This document shows, piece after piece, positions 33,191 through 43,558 of a DNA stretch of 64,000 nucleotides. Under the pieces are notes generated by a model. That model had not been told where the DNA came from. It was given only the letters and a program-made list of their open reading frames with translations, and ran no database searches. Source of the DNA: Begonia masoniana. Lineage: Eukaryota; Streptophyta; Magnoliopsida; Cucurbitales; Begoniaceae. The DNA lies in contig CM039508.1 in the NCBI GenBank assembly GCA_022432975.1, positions 26,547,999-26,611,998 on the forward strand, written 5' to 3'. Numbering within the stretch: the first letter of the stretch is position 1; each line of letters starts with the position of its first letter. Position numbers and translations under genes: made by a program.

Positions 33191-34050
33191 AAATTAATTT
33201 GCTACCAATGACGCCCGAGCAAGTGGCTCGTGACGAGGCCATCAACAAAGAAGGAAAAATTAAGGAAAATCTTTTGTTATCGAAATACGGGTTGAAAGAC
33301 CAAGAGTCCTCTCTCATCAAGTGGTATACCAATCCCTTATATGACGAAGAGATGCCGTACCAATTGGAAGACACAACATCATGGCATCAGGAGAAAAGGG
33401 AGATAAGTGAGGAAAGTATTTTTGGACTCGGAAGTATAATTATTTTTCCATTCCTTTCCTCCCCGAATCTTGAGAAAATTCCTGCACAATCTAATCCGCT
33501 TAGGAAGAAGTTAGCCTATGGTCTTGAGCCTTCTTATTTTCTTCCTACATTCTTTCTTAGAGCCATACAAATAAATAGGAATTTTGCCCCGTTTGTGACC
33601 AACAAACGCCCTATCTTACAATTGGGAGAATTACCACAACGATATTCCCCACTATGTGGCTACCACAAATTTTACCATAGAATTAGAGACAAGGTTCAAT
33701 TGGTAAGGAAATTTACATTTATGCTCTTAAGGAAAAATAGATTATTTCTTTGGTTGGAGGAATTTGGCACTCCCACATCACTACATGTCGGATTCGACTA
33801 CTTTGGAAACTCTCATTCCATCACTGAGCAATCGCCCTCCAAAGTAGCTATCGAATTCAATTATACCATCCTTACTAAAGAAAATTTTAGTAAGACCACC
33901 TGATTTGTAATGGCACCCTTAACATCCACCCTTAGTGCCCAAGTTTTGTCCTTTTTTGTTGGAATTAAGACTCTTGAAAAGGTGGTTGAATCAATGGATT
34001 TGAGGTCAAATCCTCAACCACCCGGAGAGGATGACATGCCATGGAGGCCC
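33121..34050 (+). CDS. Novel ORF replacing RT/RNase H/integrase in E3
   Basis: An open frame of 260 codons (33121-33903). The first 45 residues continue the protease linker (MTPEQVARDEAINKEGKIKE), as in E4. From there the sequence departs from any RT: KWYTNPLYDEEMP, FGLGSIIIFPFLSSPN, RKKLAYGLEPSYFLPTFFLR, INRNFAPFVTNKR, YHKFYHRIRDKVQLV, GFDYFGNSHSITEQSPSKVA. One stop (TGA at 33901) is followed by a collinear stretch to the 3' LTR ending MDLRSNPQPPGEDDMP. The diverged element E5 encodes the same domain (51991-52851). I recognise no catalytic motif and no membrane segment. It is open while gag and protease of the same element are broken, so it may be or have been under selection. Confidence 0.75.
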
Positions 34051-35584
34051 AATACAAAATCTCTAATTGAGGCCCAAAATTTACTTATCATTTTTACTAA
34101 TGGGTTTGCTTTCCTTGCAGGAGTTGATGTTTTTGGAGACCTCTCGTGGAGCACTTGGATGGAGTCACCATTTCGCCCATGGGAATTTGACTTCCCGGCT
34201 CGTTAAATTGTAATTTTGTTTTAAACTTATTTGGCATACATTAGCCTTTATTGTATGGATTATTATATTTGCATCATGCATTAGATTGTGTGGTTAGGGT
34301 TAGATGAATGTGGTGGATTATGGGTTGAAGACTTGGCGGTCAAAGTTAAGAAGCTCTCAACACTTAAAGATTTTCTATTCAACAAATGGAGCTCAAAGGA
34401 AACCATAGCCCAAAGAAGAGCCCACATTTTAAGGTGTGATTTTGCAGGTACAAGAGTTAGTGGCAGCATGGATCAAAGACTTGGCAAAATCTCAAATATT
34501 GGCTAAGCAATGGCTCCGATCAAGTTGGGCTGCAATCTGGCGCGCGCCCGCGGGCAGGGGAGCTGGCTTGGGGCAGGCGCGCGCGGGCAATACATCAGCG
34601 GTCGGATGAAGTACGTCAGATCGGGCGCGCTGGCAGCAGCGATCGGCAGCGGGTAGGCGTGCGGGTAGAAGCGATCGGCAGCGGGTAGGTACCCGGGATC
34701 GCCAGCGTGGCAGCAGGAGGCGTGCACGGATTAGCGCTCAGCACCGTTGATTGCGCACAGCGCTGAGCAATCTAGGCCGCCAGATTGGCGCGCTCCTGCG
34801 CCCTCTAATCAACAGCGCGCGTGCGGCTCCTCCTCTCCTAGCCATCCGATCTTGATTTCATCCAAAGGCCACCATTCACTCTTTCAACCCATGCCAAACC
34901 CTAATCCACCTTAGGTTGCCTATAAATGCATAGCATTGGTGCATGTAAAAGAACTTTTGCCTAATTTATAAAATAACTCCTTTTCCCTACATTTTGTGTT
35001 GGTTTGCCTTCGAGTTTCCTCGGTTCTTGAATCGAGTGGAGTAGCCCTCCATTGTTAGCCTAGCTTGGGTTGCTAGGTTAACTCTTACCTCCTTCCCTCG
35101 CCTTTCTCCATTGGGAGTTAGGAGTTGAGAACGAAAACCAAGGCCTACGGTGGTCGTTTTCCTTCGGGAAAACGTGCACCTGAGAGCTCAAACGTAAGAT
35201 AGCTCCTCGGATTCGCCAAAGGTATTTCCATTCTCATCTTTTCCACCACATTTTCACACACTTATCACTCTTTAAATTTTGGCCATCACTTCACACAGTT
35301 CACCATTTAATTTCTTGCATTTTCTCTTCATCTCCTTCATAATGTTCTTCACGATTTTCACACATTTCACTCCATCTTTATCTTGTTACTTTCCTTCACA
35401 TTTCATGTCATTTAATCACCTTAATAATCGGCTATCTTAATCACACACCTTCACCTTCATTTATTTGCATTTTATTCTCCTTTCTTCCCTCTTTATTTTT
35501 AGTTTTTGCACAACACTTTCACCTGAGCACTTTTAAATATTTTGTGGGTATTACACGGCCCCTTTGGTAAGGGTCTCCGTGTCA
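34032..35584 (+). repeat. 3' LTR of E3 (1553 bp), showing the Cassandra-free site
   Basis: Starts TGACATGCCATGG after the purine stretch CCCGGAGAGGA and ends CTCCGTGTCA. At 34151-34160 it has the uninterrupted GCACTTGGAT, the pre-insertion state of the Cassandra-like element in the other LTR. TATA box at 34921-34927. Confidence 0.93.
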
Positions 35585-37008
35585 GCTATACACCAAGATA
35601 TCATCAAAATAAACGACAACAAACTTCCCAAAGAAATCCTTAAGAACATGGTGCATTAACCTCATGAAGGTGCTCGGGGCATTTGTAAGTCCGAATGGCA
35701 TAACCATCCATTCAAACAATCCGTATTTAGTTTTGAAAGCAGTTTTCCACTCATCACCTTCTTTCATGCGTATTTGGTGATAACCACTCTTCAAGTCAAC
35801 TTTGGAAAATATAGATGCTCCGCTTAATTCATCTAACATGTCTTCGAGTCTAGGGATCAGGTATCTAAACTTAATAGTGATTTGATTGATAGCTCGACTA
35901 TCGACACACATCCTCATAGTGCCGTTTTTCTTGGGTACAAATAGTGTAGGCATGGTACAAGGACTCATCGATTCTCTAATGTATCCCCTTCCCAATAACT
36001 CTTAGACTTGTTCTTGTAATTCTTTAGCCTCTTCAGGCCTCATCCTATATGCCGATCGGTTAGGTAACATAGCTCCATGTTGGAGGTCAATTTGGTGTTC
36101 TATTCCTCTAATTGGTTGTAACCCGAGTGGTAGTTCCTTAGGAAAAACGTATTGGTAAGATTTAAGCAAATTTTGGACCAGTAAAGGTATATCTCCAAGC
36201 TCCATAACGCAGTCTCTAAATAACACAAGAATCAAGGTCTTTCCTTTAGTGATAGTAGCTCTTAATCTTAAAAGATTCTCCTTAATCTTCTCTTCCTTCC
36301 TAACTGCATCGTCACGTGCTATTTGTTCAGGGGTCATAGGAAGCAATTTAATGGCCCTACCACCAAATTTCAAGCTATAATTATTGAGGAATCCGTCATG
36401 TTGCACCCTACGGTCATAAAGCCATGGTCTACCTAATAGAAGATGACTTGCGTTCATAGGGACGACATTGCAAAGAATCACATCTTTATATTTACCAATA
36501 GTGAAATTGACGGTTACTTGTTTGGTCACTTTGATGTCATCTCTATCGTCTAACCATCTCAATTTATAAGGCTTAGGGTGGCTAGTTGTTTCTAATCCAA
36601 GCTTACTAACCATATCTTGGGAAGCTACGTTGACACATCTTCCACCGTCTATAATCATGGAGCAAACTTTATCCTTGACTGTACATCTACTTTGGAAAAT
36701 ATACTCGTGTTGGCAGTCCCCGTTAACATTCTTAGAAATGAGGGCTCTTCTTATAACCATCAAAAGTGGTCACTCTTGAGCCAAACATTCATACGAGTCG
36801 TGCTCACTTTCTTCTTCTTCTACCTCTTCTTCTTCTTTTTCGAGGTATTGACCTTCGTCATTTTCTCTTTCCCATTCTCCGGTCGACTCCTTAATAATCA
36901 TCACTCGTTGGTTAGAGCATTCATTCGCGTAATGTCCTTTTCCCAAACACTTGTAGTATTGGACATCACGGGCTCTTTGTCCTTTAGAGGGGTTCGATTG
37001 ATTCTTAT
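35585..37008 (-). pseudogene. E4 (Reina-type) zinc knuckle, protease and first half of RT
   Basis: Minus strand from the E2 junction at 37008: NKNQSNPSKGQRARDVQYYK, then CLGKGHYANEC. The zinc knuckle has lost its first Cys (Tyr instead). An acidic linker (EKEEEEVEEEESEHD) and a stop near 36767 follow. The protease is at 36763-36002 with MIIDGGRCVNVASQDM and LLLGRPWLYDRRVQHDGF. A stop at about 36000 precedes RT at 35995-35585: [63 protein letters not shown] and the catalytic YFDDILVYS, where E3 interrupts. This RT wording is typical of Reina chromoviruses. Confidence 0.92.
37004..37008. repeat. Left target-site duplication of E2 (CTTAT)
   Basis: CTTAT precedes TGTCACAACCC at 37009 and recurs at 45617-45621 after the other LTR end. 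Removal of E2 rejoins the E4 gag (PPLTDK/KNQSNPSKG). Confidence 0.93.
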
Positions 37009-39059
37009 TGTCACAACCCGAAACCCAACGGGCAGCGACGTACATTTTCGTGATCTTATATCTAATATTGACTCTTGTATCATATTTTTTTTTTATTTTA
37101 AAAACATAATGGAAAGCTACTTGAAAGAAACTTTATTAAAACGATTGAAAATCATGTTTAAAACTTATTCGGAAACCCTTGAAAACAACTTAGAGTATGA
37201 ATAGAATTGAAGAAGGAAATAAGAGGGAGGATTCTCTCGGTTTTAAAAAGAAAAGAAGTGGGGGCAGAATCGAAAATCATGAAGGGCCGATCGATCGGCC
37301 AAAATAGCCGATCGTTCGCCCTTCTTAGTTTTTACTCAGCCGATCGATCGCTTATAAAGTGAGCGATCGATCGCCCCTCAAGTTCCACACAGCCGAATGA
37401 TTGCGATCTCCGCCGACCGTTCGGCACCTTCTCTGGATTCCTAAAAATGATTAAACCAATCTGCCGATCGATCGCAGCCACAGCCGATTGATCGGCACCT
37501 CCACTGGAAATCAACAGAACAAAACATATTCATCTTACCACCTATACATGCAACGAACTAATCTCCTCTTCTCCTACAATATTCACTCTAGACTCAATTT
37601 AAATCATTCAACAAGGAACATAAATTCTTCAAATCATCCATCATTGAAAATCATACTTGAATAAACGAGTAAACCGTAGCGGAAGTCAAAACGGGTGAAA
37701 TCCCCTTAGTCATAAAATCATCTTTAAAACCAACAAGAAAAGACACCAATCATCCCAATACTAGTCATCACATGAAAATCCTACGAAATCCTTTTACTTA
37801 AACTTCTATAGCGTAATCTTTTACCAATCTTGTTAAGAGTACCACCCTCGAGTCAAAACGCCGCCCAGCCACAAATCTCGCCACGAGCACCATCCAGTAA
37901 CTCAACTTAAACTTCGTCATGTTTGAGGTCCTCACCTTCAAACTCGTCACCTACATCATAAGGTTCAAACTATAAGCCTAATACTTAGTAAGGAGTGCAA
38001 CGAACACATAAAAGCTCATAAATGCACACATCACAAAATCATGTTCATATTCGTAATCATTCTCATACTCCTCTTTTACTTGGCATGAATTAAGGGTGGA
38101 CACGGGGAAAAAGGGCAAGGAAATCATAATCGTAAAACAACCACCCAAACAAACCTCCCTAATATCCTTGAAATGTAGGGCCCTAAAGGCCGGAATCCTA
38201 ACACACTCACTTACCTGGCGTCCTCTGCAAACCGTGTACCTCACCTTTAAGCTCCTTTTCACCTATGACATTTCATATTCCGGTATTAGAAATCAATCCT
38301 AAATAACCTAAACTCAAAACCAGCAAAGTCCTAGCTAAGGAAATCTCCTAGAAATCTAACTTATCTCATTCGGGCATTTTGACGAACACTTGGTGTGCAT
38401 AACGAAACTATTCTAACATTAATGATATTTACTCCTTTCAACCACCAAATATTCAATAACTCAACCAACCATTCGTCCCAACTACGTCAATAGCAATAAA
38501 TGTATCATCAATGAGCATAAACACGCAATACTATCGATTTCTAATCAAAACTCAATAAATCCCAATCCTAAATCCATAACTCTAACGAATTATAACCTTA
38601 AACCAACAACTACACGGGTCAAAGCTTAAGGGATTACCTAGAAAGTCGATTGGAGAGATAGAATCAGAATAAGAATTGCCAGAAGTGGACGTTGATCGGT
38701 CGATGGAAGAAACGGCGTGGGGAAGAAGTTGGAAATCGCCAAGGGAAGGGAGGAACGGCTCGAGAGGAGAAATGCGAAGGAAATGGAAGATTTTAGGTTT
38801 CAATTTAAAACTTTTCTTGTAAATTACCTAATTGCCCCTCCTACTAATCCTTAAATTGAATCCTCTAATTAACCTATGATTTGATCTTTCCAAAAATATT
38901 ATTAAACCTCTAAAATTTCTCATAAATCCTTGGGGTTCCAATAAAACTTCCAGTGAGCAAAACGGGCTTAACTTACTAATTCTACGAATTAAAGACACTA
39001 TACGGAAAAATTGGAGGTATATAAATAAAATTCATAGTCCCAAAAATCTGGGTGTTACA
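37009..39059 (-). repeat. 3' LTR of E2 (2051 bp)
   Basis: On the minus strand it runs from TGTAACACCCAG at 39059 to GGGTTGTGACA at 37009. It has GATCGATC palindromes at 37283-37370 and 37460-37495. ORF-like stretches inside (for example 37978-38262) are duplicated in the other LTR and are not genes. Confidence 0.93.
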
Positions 39060-39095
39060 TCCTACCCTCCTTATTTAAAATTTTGTCCTCAAAAT

Positions 39096-39560
39096 TTACG
39101 TACCTGAACAATCAGGATATCTGTCCAACATGTCCTGCCGACGCTCCCACGTGGCTTCCTCCATGTTATGATTTCTCCATAAAACTTTCACTTGTGGAAT
39201 CTCTTTATTGCGCAAGACCTTAACCGAAGACTCTAAAATCTGCTCCGGTTTCTCTTCGTAAGCCAAGGTTGGCTGAATCTCAATGTTCAGCGGCTCTACC
39301 ACATGTGTCGGATCGCGTATACACTTACTCAACATCAACACGTGGAAGACGTTGTGAACTCCGTCCATTGATGAAGGCAGCTGCAACCTATATGCAGTAC
39401 TCCCAATCCTTGCCAAAATAGGAAAGGGTCCGACAAATCTTGGGTTAAGTTTCCCTTTCTTTCCGAACCGCATAACACCTCTAAACGGTGAGATCTTTAA
39501 GAAAACTTCGTCTCCGACGGCAAACTCGAGGTCCCTTCTTCTCTGATCGGCGTAACTCTT
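39096..39560 (-). pseudogene. E2 integrase C-terminus and chromodomain
   Basis: After a stop at about 39563 the frame gives KSYADQRRRDLEFAVGDEVF, then from 39473 FGKKGKLNPRFVGPFPILAR, TAYRLQLPSSMDGVHNVFHV and the chromodomain EQILESSVKVLRNKEIPQVK, VLWRNHNMEEATWERRQDML, ending DRYPDCSGT just before the polypurine tract. It is collinear with the end of E6 pol. The chromodomain would target integration to marked chromatin. Confidence 0.9.
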
Positions 39561-39563
39561 TTG

Positions 39564-40655
39564 TCAGCTTTGTGCGGTCTCCATCCTCTGTCTAATAACA
39601 GCAATCTTATCGGACATCTGTTGCACAATCTCTGGGCCTAACAGTTTTGCTTCACCAACTTCATCCCAGTACAAAGGCAATCTACACTTCCTGCCATACA
39701 ACGCCTCATAAGGTGCCATACCAATGGTAGTTTGGTAACTATTGTTATAGGAGAATTCAACTAAAGGTAAGTGTCGACACCAGGACGTCTGAAATTCAAG
39801 CACGCACGCCCTCAACATGTCCTCAAGTATCTGAATAGTTCGTTCCGATTGCCCATCAGTTTGAGGGTGAAAAGCCGTGCTAAAAGTTAACTTCGTACCC
39901 ATTGCGCCTTGTAGACCTTTTCAAAATCTGGAGGTAAACCTAGGATCTCGATTGGAGACAATCGATACCGAAATTCCATGCAACCTAATAATCTCCCGGA
40001 CATACAAGTCTTCAAATTGTTCCATCGTATAAGTCATCTTTACCGGTAGGAAGTGAGTTGATTTTGTCATTCTGTCGACTATAACCCAAATGCTATCATG
40101 GCCTTTGGTCGTCTTTGGTAAATCCACAACGAAGTCTATGGCTATGTTTTCCCATTTCCATTCGGGGATCGGTAAAGGTTGGAGAGTACCTCCTGGCCGT
40201 TGGTGTTCCGCCTTAACTTGCTGACATACCAAACATGACTCCACATATTTGGCAACATCTCTCTTCAGATTCGGCCACCAATAATGCAATTTCAAATCAC
40301 GGTACATCTTGGTATTACCTGGATGCACAGAAAAGGAAGACGAGTGCGCCTCGGCCAAAATCAACATCCGCAACACATCATCTTTAGGGACGTACCAGCG
40401 ATCTCTGAATTTCAAAATCCGATCCTCCGAAAAACTGAACTCAGAAGGAACATCTGACATCTTGCTCACGATGTTTTTCTTCTCCTTCGAATATAATTGT
40501 TGAGCCTCTTTGATCTTATCCAAGATAGTTGGTCGAATGGTTAACTCCGAAAGCAAGGCCGATAGTTCTGGGACTAACTCCAATTCAAACTTATGAACTT
40601 CAACTTTTAAGGGTGGAGACATGGCTGACATAGCTGGTTGCATTGTCATTTGCAT
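39564..40655 (-). pseudogene. E2 integrase, catalytic Asp changed
   Basis: Zinc-finger part: [36 protein letters not shown]. Core: ENIAIDFVVDLPKTTKGHDS (first catalytic Asp), then VSIVSNRDPRFTSRF, where relatives have SDRD, so the second catalytic Asp is Asn here. A stop replaces the following Trp (about 39919), and the next open piece (39902-39564) has STAFHPQTDGQSERTIQILE with the catalytic Glu. The copy cannot make active integrase. Confidence 0.9.
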
Positions 40656-40668
40656 TCTGCTTAATGCA

Positions 40669-41640
40669 TCAGTTACCGCATTGCTGACCGTACAGGTAAT
40701 GTCTCCAGATCTTTAGTGCAGAAACCACAGCGGTAAATTCCAAATCGTGAGTGGGGTAATTCTTCTCATAACTTTTCAGTTGCCTGGAAGCATACGCTAC
40801 AACTTTGCCCTCTTGAATCAACACACACCCCAAACCAATCTTGGATGCGTCGCAATATACACTGAATTTTCCTTCATCCATAGGGAGTGTCAATAAAGGA
40901 GCTGTCGTTAATTTTAGTTTCAACGTCTGGAAACTCTCCTCGCAAGCTCCTGACCAAGAATATTTAATGTCTTTCTTTGTTAAACTAGTAAGAGGTTTGG
41001 CTATCATTGAAAATCCTTTGATGAACCTTCTGTAATAGCCTGCCAAACTGAGGAAACTACGAACTTCGCTGACATTTCTTGGTTGTGGCCAATCTTTTAC
41101 CGCTTGTATTTTAATTGGATCAACAGAGATGCCTTCTGCGGAGATGACGTGACCCAAAAAGTTGACTCTATCTAGCCAAAATTCGCAATTAGAGAATTTG
41201 GCATATAACTGCTGCTGTTTAAGAATCGCCAAAACAATCCTTAGGTGATCCTTATGTTCGTCCACAGTCCGAGAATAAATCAGAATGTCGTCGATAAACA
41301 CAATAACAAATTTGTCCAAATATTCACGAAACACTCGGTTCATCATGTCCACGAAGGTTGCAGGAGCGTTCGTTAGCCCAAACGACATCACAAGAAATTC
41401 GTAATGTCCGTATCGGGTTCTAAACGCAGTCTTAGGCACGTCCTCTGCCTTGACTTTTAACTGGTAGTAGCCTGAGCGTAAGTCGATTTTAGAAAATATC
41501 TTGGCTCTTTGAAGCTGATCAAATAGGTCGTTAATTCGGGGCAAGGGGTATTTATTCTTGATTGTCAGTTTGTTCAACTCCCTGTAATCTATGCACATTC
41601 TGAGGGACCTGTCCTTCTTTTTGACAAATAAAACAGGTGC
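40669..41640 (-). pseudogene. E2 reverse transcriptase and truncated RNase H
   Basis: [50 protein letters not shown], catalytic FIDDILIYS, then [17 protein letters not shown]. RNase H begins ([33 protein letters not shown]) but jumps from YLYGQQC straight to ALSR of the next domain. About 50 residues, including the SDHKSLKY and HPGKAN blocks, are deleted near 40665-40690. The open frame starts at the Met in RMCIDYREL (41598), with RT residues [11 protein letters not shown] directly upstream at the end of the protease frame. Confidence 0.92.
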
Positions 41641-41643
41641 ACC

Positions 41644-42510
41644 CTAGGGAGAAGAACTAGGGCGCACGAAACCCTTGTCTACCAATCCTTGTAGCTGAGT
41701 TTTTAACTCCTTCAATTCAACGGGTGCCATACGATAGGGATTCTTAGACACTGGCGAGGCATCAGGGTACGTATCGATCACAAATTCAATTTCCCTATCT
41801 GGCGGTAATCCAGGCAGATCGTCCAAGAATACCTCAGGAAACTCTCGAACTATAGGAATGTCTTGGAGTTTTAGCGTATCTTTGTCTCGTATATCAATTA
41901 CACTAGCTAGATAACCCACACATCCATTCTTCAATAACTGTTGAGCATCAAACGAGGATATAATCGGCATCTTGCTTGCTTTTGGAATGGCTTGGAAGGA
42001 ATACCAGTCTCCAATCGGGGGTCGGAATTCAACTAATCCAGTCCTACAACTTATCGTGGCGTAATGTCTGAATAACCAATCCATCCCTAAAATGACTTCG
42101 TACCCCTTCATATCGATTATGATTAGTTCTACATATAACTTCTTATCTCCTACTGACACGACATCGCCCTTTACTACTTGTTCTGAATGTAAGGACTCCC
42201 CTGATGGTAACATAATACTATAAGACTTGTCAGTCGGCAAGAACCATAAGTTATGCTTGCAAACAAACGTGGTCGCCACAAAAGAATGAGTGGCTCCCGT
42301 GTCAATGAGTGTGTATGCGGGTTCACCACATATTAAAATGGTACCTGTTATAACTGTGTGCTGAACTACATCTTCATCTTCCATCAAGGCAAAGACTCTA
42401 GGTGCCACCCTTGCTCGGTTTGCATCCGACGGCACAGGATAATCTTTAATCAAATGACCAACCTTGTCGCACCTGAAACATCGGCCTATGAATAACTTAC
42501 ACTCGCCGTA
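41644..42510 (-). pseudogene. E2 zinc knuckle and protease
   Basis: The knuckle reads CFRCDKVGHLIKDY (last Cys is Tyr). The protease frame (42453-41644) has ICGEPAYTLIDTGATHSFVA, the aspartic site, and EVILGMDWLFRHYATISCR. A single linker copy (GCVGYLASVIDIRDKDTLKL, EVFLDDLPGLPPDREIEF) leads towards RT, unlike E6 where the linker is doubled. Confidence 0.92.
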
Positions 42511-42513
42511 GTG

Positions 42514-43398
42514 GTTCCTTTGGCAGGTGAAACATAGGGGAGCTTGAGGAGCCCCTTGAGGTCGCTTTCCCTTTCCTTGGTCGTCATTTGGATTGAAGAG
42601 TCTCTTGACACCTTTCTGTTGTTGCTGCCCTCCCTTGTTCTGCTGTGGCTGCCACCCCCTATTCTGTTGCGGTTAAGGCTGAGCCTCCCTGATAAACTTC
42701 CCAGGCGGCTCACGTTGCCCTTGCACCGCTATTTCAACCTCTTCCAGTTCCAAGGCCTTAGCTGCCACTTCGGAATATGGTATGTTGTGAATTCCTGCGG
42801 TCTTCACACCCCTGAAAAGATTTGGCTTCAGCCCTTGGACAAATTGGTGAATCTTGTCTTCTTCATCATCCACCAGGCGGGGTGCAAATTGTGACAATGC
42901 TTCAAACTTACAAATGTAGTCCGCCATAGAACCGGTTTGGCGCAGCTGCATAAACTCCATCTTTTTGCTGGCCCGAACCGCTCGGCTGAAGTACTTGTCA
43001 AAGAAGGCCGTCTTGAACCATGCCTAAGTCATAGTTTCCATGTTAGTAGTGCTCTTAATTGAGTCCCACCAATGCCTTGCACCCAGTGCAAGATGAAAAA
43101 CAGCAAATGTGATCTTGTCCCCCTCTTCGACCTTGGCATACAAAAACATGTCCTCAATTGTTCGAATCCATTCTTCAGCATAAATAGGATCTGAAACTTG
43201 GCCATTAAATATCGGAGATCGAAGTCGGTGAAAACGCTCGCCACCATGGTCGTGAGTCGTATTCGAGCTAGAATTCCCATGCTCCTCTCTAGTAGCCATA
43301 AGCTGTTCAATCTGGCAGGATTGGCGAAGAACCAATTCTGTTAGCTGGGTAATGGTATTACTGTCTTCGTTGGTTTCTCTTTGTTGACCTCTCACCAT
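42514..43398 (-). pseudogene. E2 gag
   Basis: It starts MVRGQQRETNEDSNTITQLT at 43398, with a coiled-coil-like N-terminus and the capsid (WIRTIEDMFLYAKVEEGDKI, ALGARHWWDSIKS). A stop lies near 43024, followed by FMQLRQTGSMADYICKFEAL and KIHQFVQGLKPNLFRG (42960-42673). The frame then shifts into a basic tail and the pre-knuckle. It is collinear with E6 gag, so the breaks are decay of a normal Tekay gag. Confidence 0.88.
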
Positions 43399-43539
43399 CT
43401 TGAAAGTCCTAACATATGATCATAAACACATCTTAACTTTAATGACATTACTAAAATGGTAAACACTTACAGTTGTTGGAGTGTACTCATGCGGCGATTT
43501 GTGCAGGTAGGCAGTCTACGGAACCGATTTTAAAACCCG

Positions 43540-43553
43540 GGCACTCTGATACC
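43540..43553 (-). other. Primer-binding site of E2 (initiator tRNA-Met)
   Basis: The minus strand reads TGGTATCAGAGTGC five bases after the 5' LTR end at 43559. Confidence 0.9.
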
Positions 43554-43558
43554 AAAGT

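Larger units (their letters stand above)
27957..35584 (+). mobile_element. E3: non-autonomous Reina-like element with gag, protease and a novel ORF
   Basis: A complete insertion with 5-bp target duplications GCTAT. LTRs are 27957-30189 (about 1556 bp once the nested Cassandra-like element and its duplication are removed) and 34032-35584 (1553 bp). The primer site is at 30192. The 3.84-kb internal region encodes gag, a zinc knuckle, protease and then a reading frame (33121-33903 and beyond) that is not RT. No RT, RNase H or integrase motif follows, and the internal region reaches the 3' LTR directly. It must use enzymes from an autonomous relative such as E4, with which it shares LTR ends, gag and protease. 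Confidence 0.92.
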
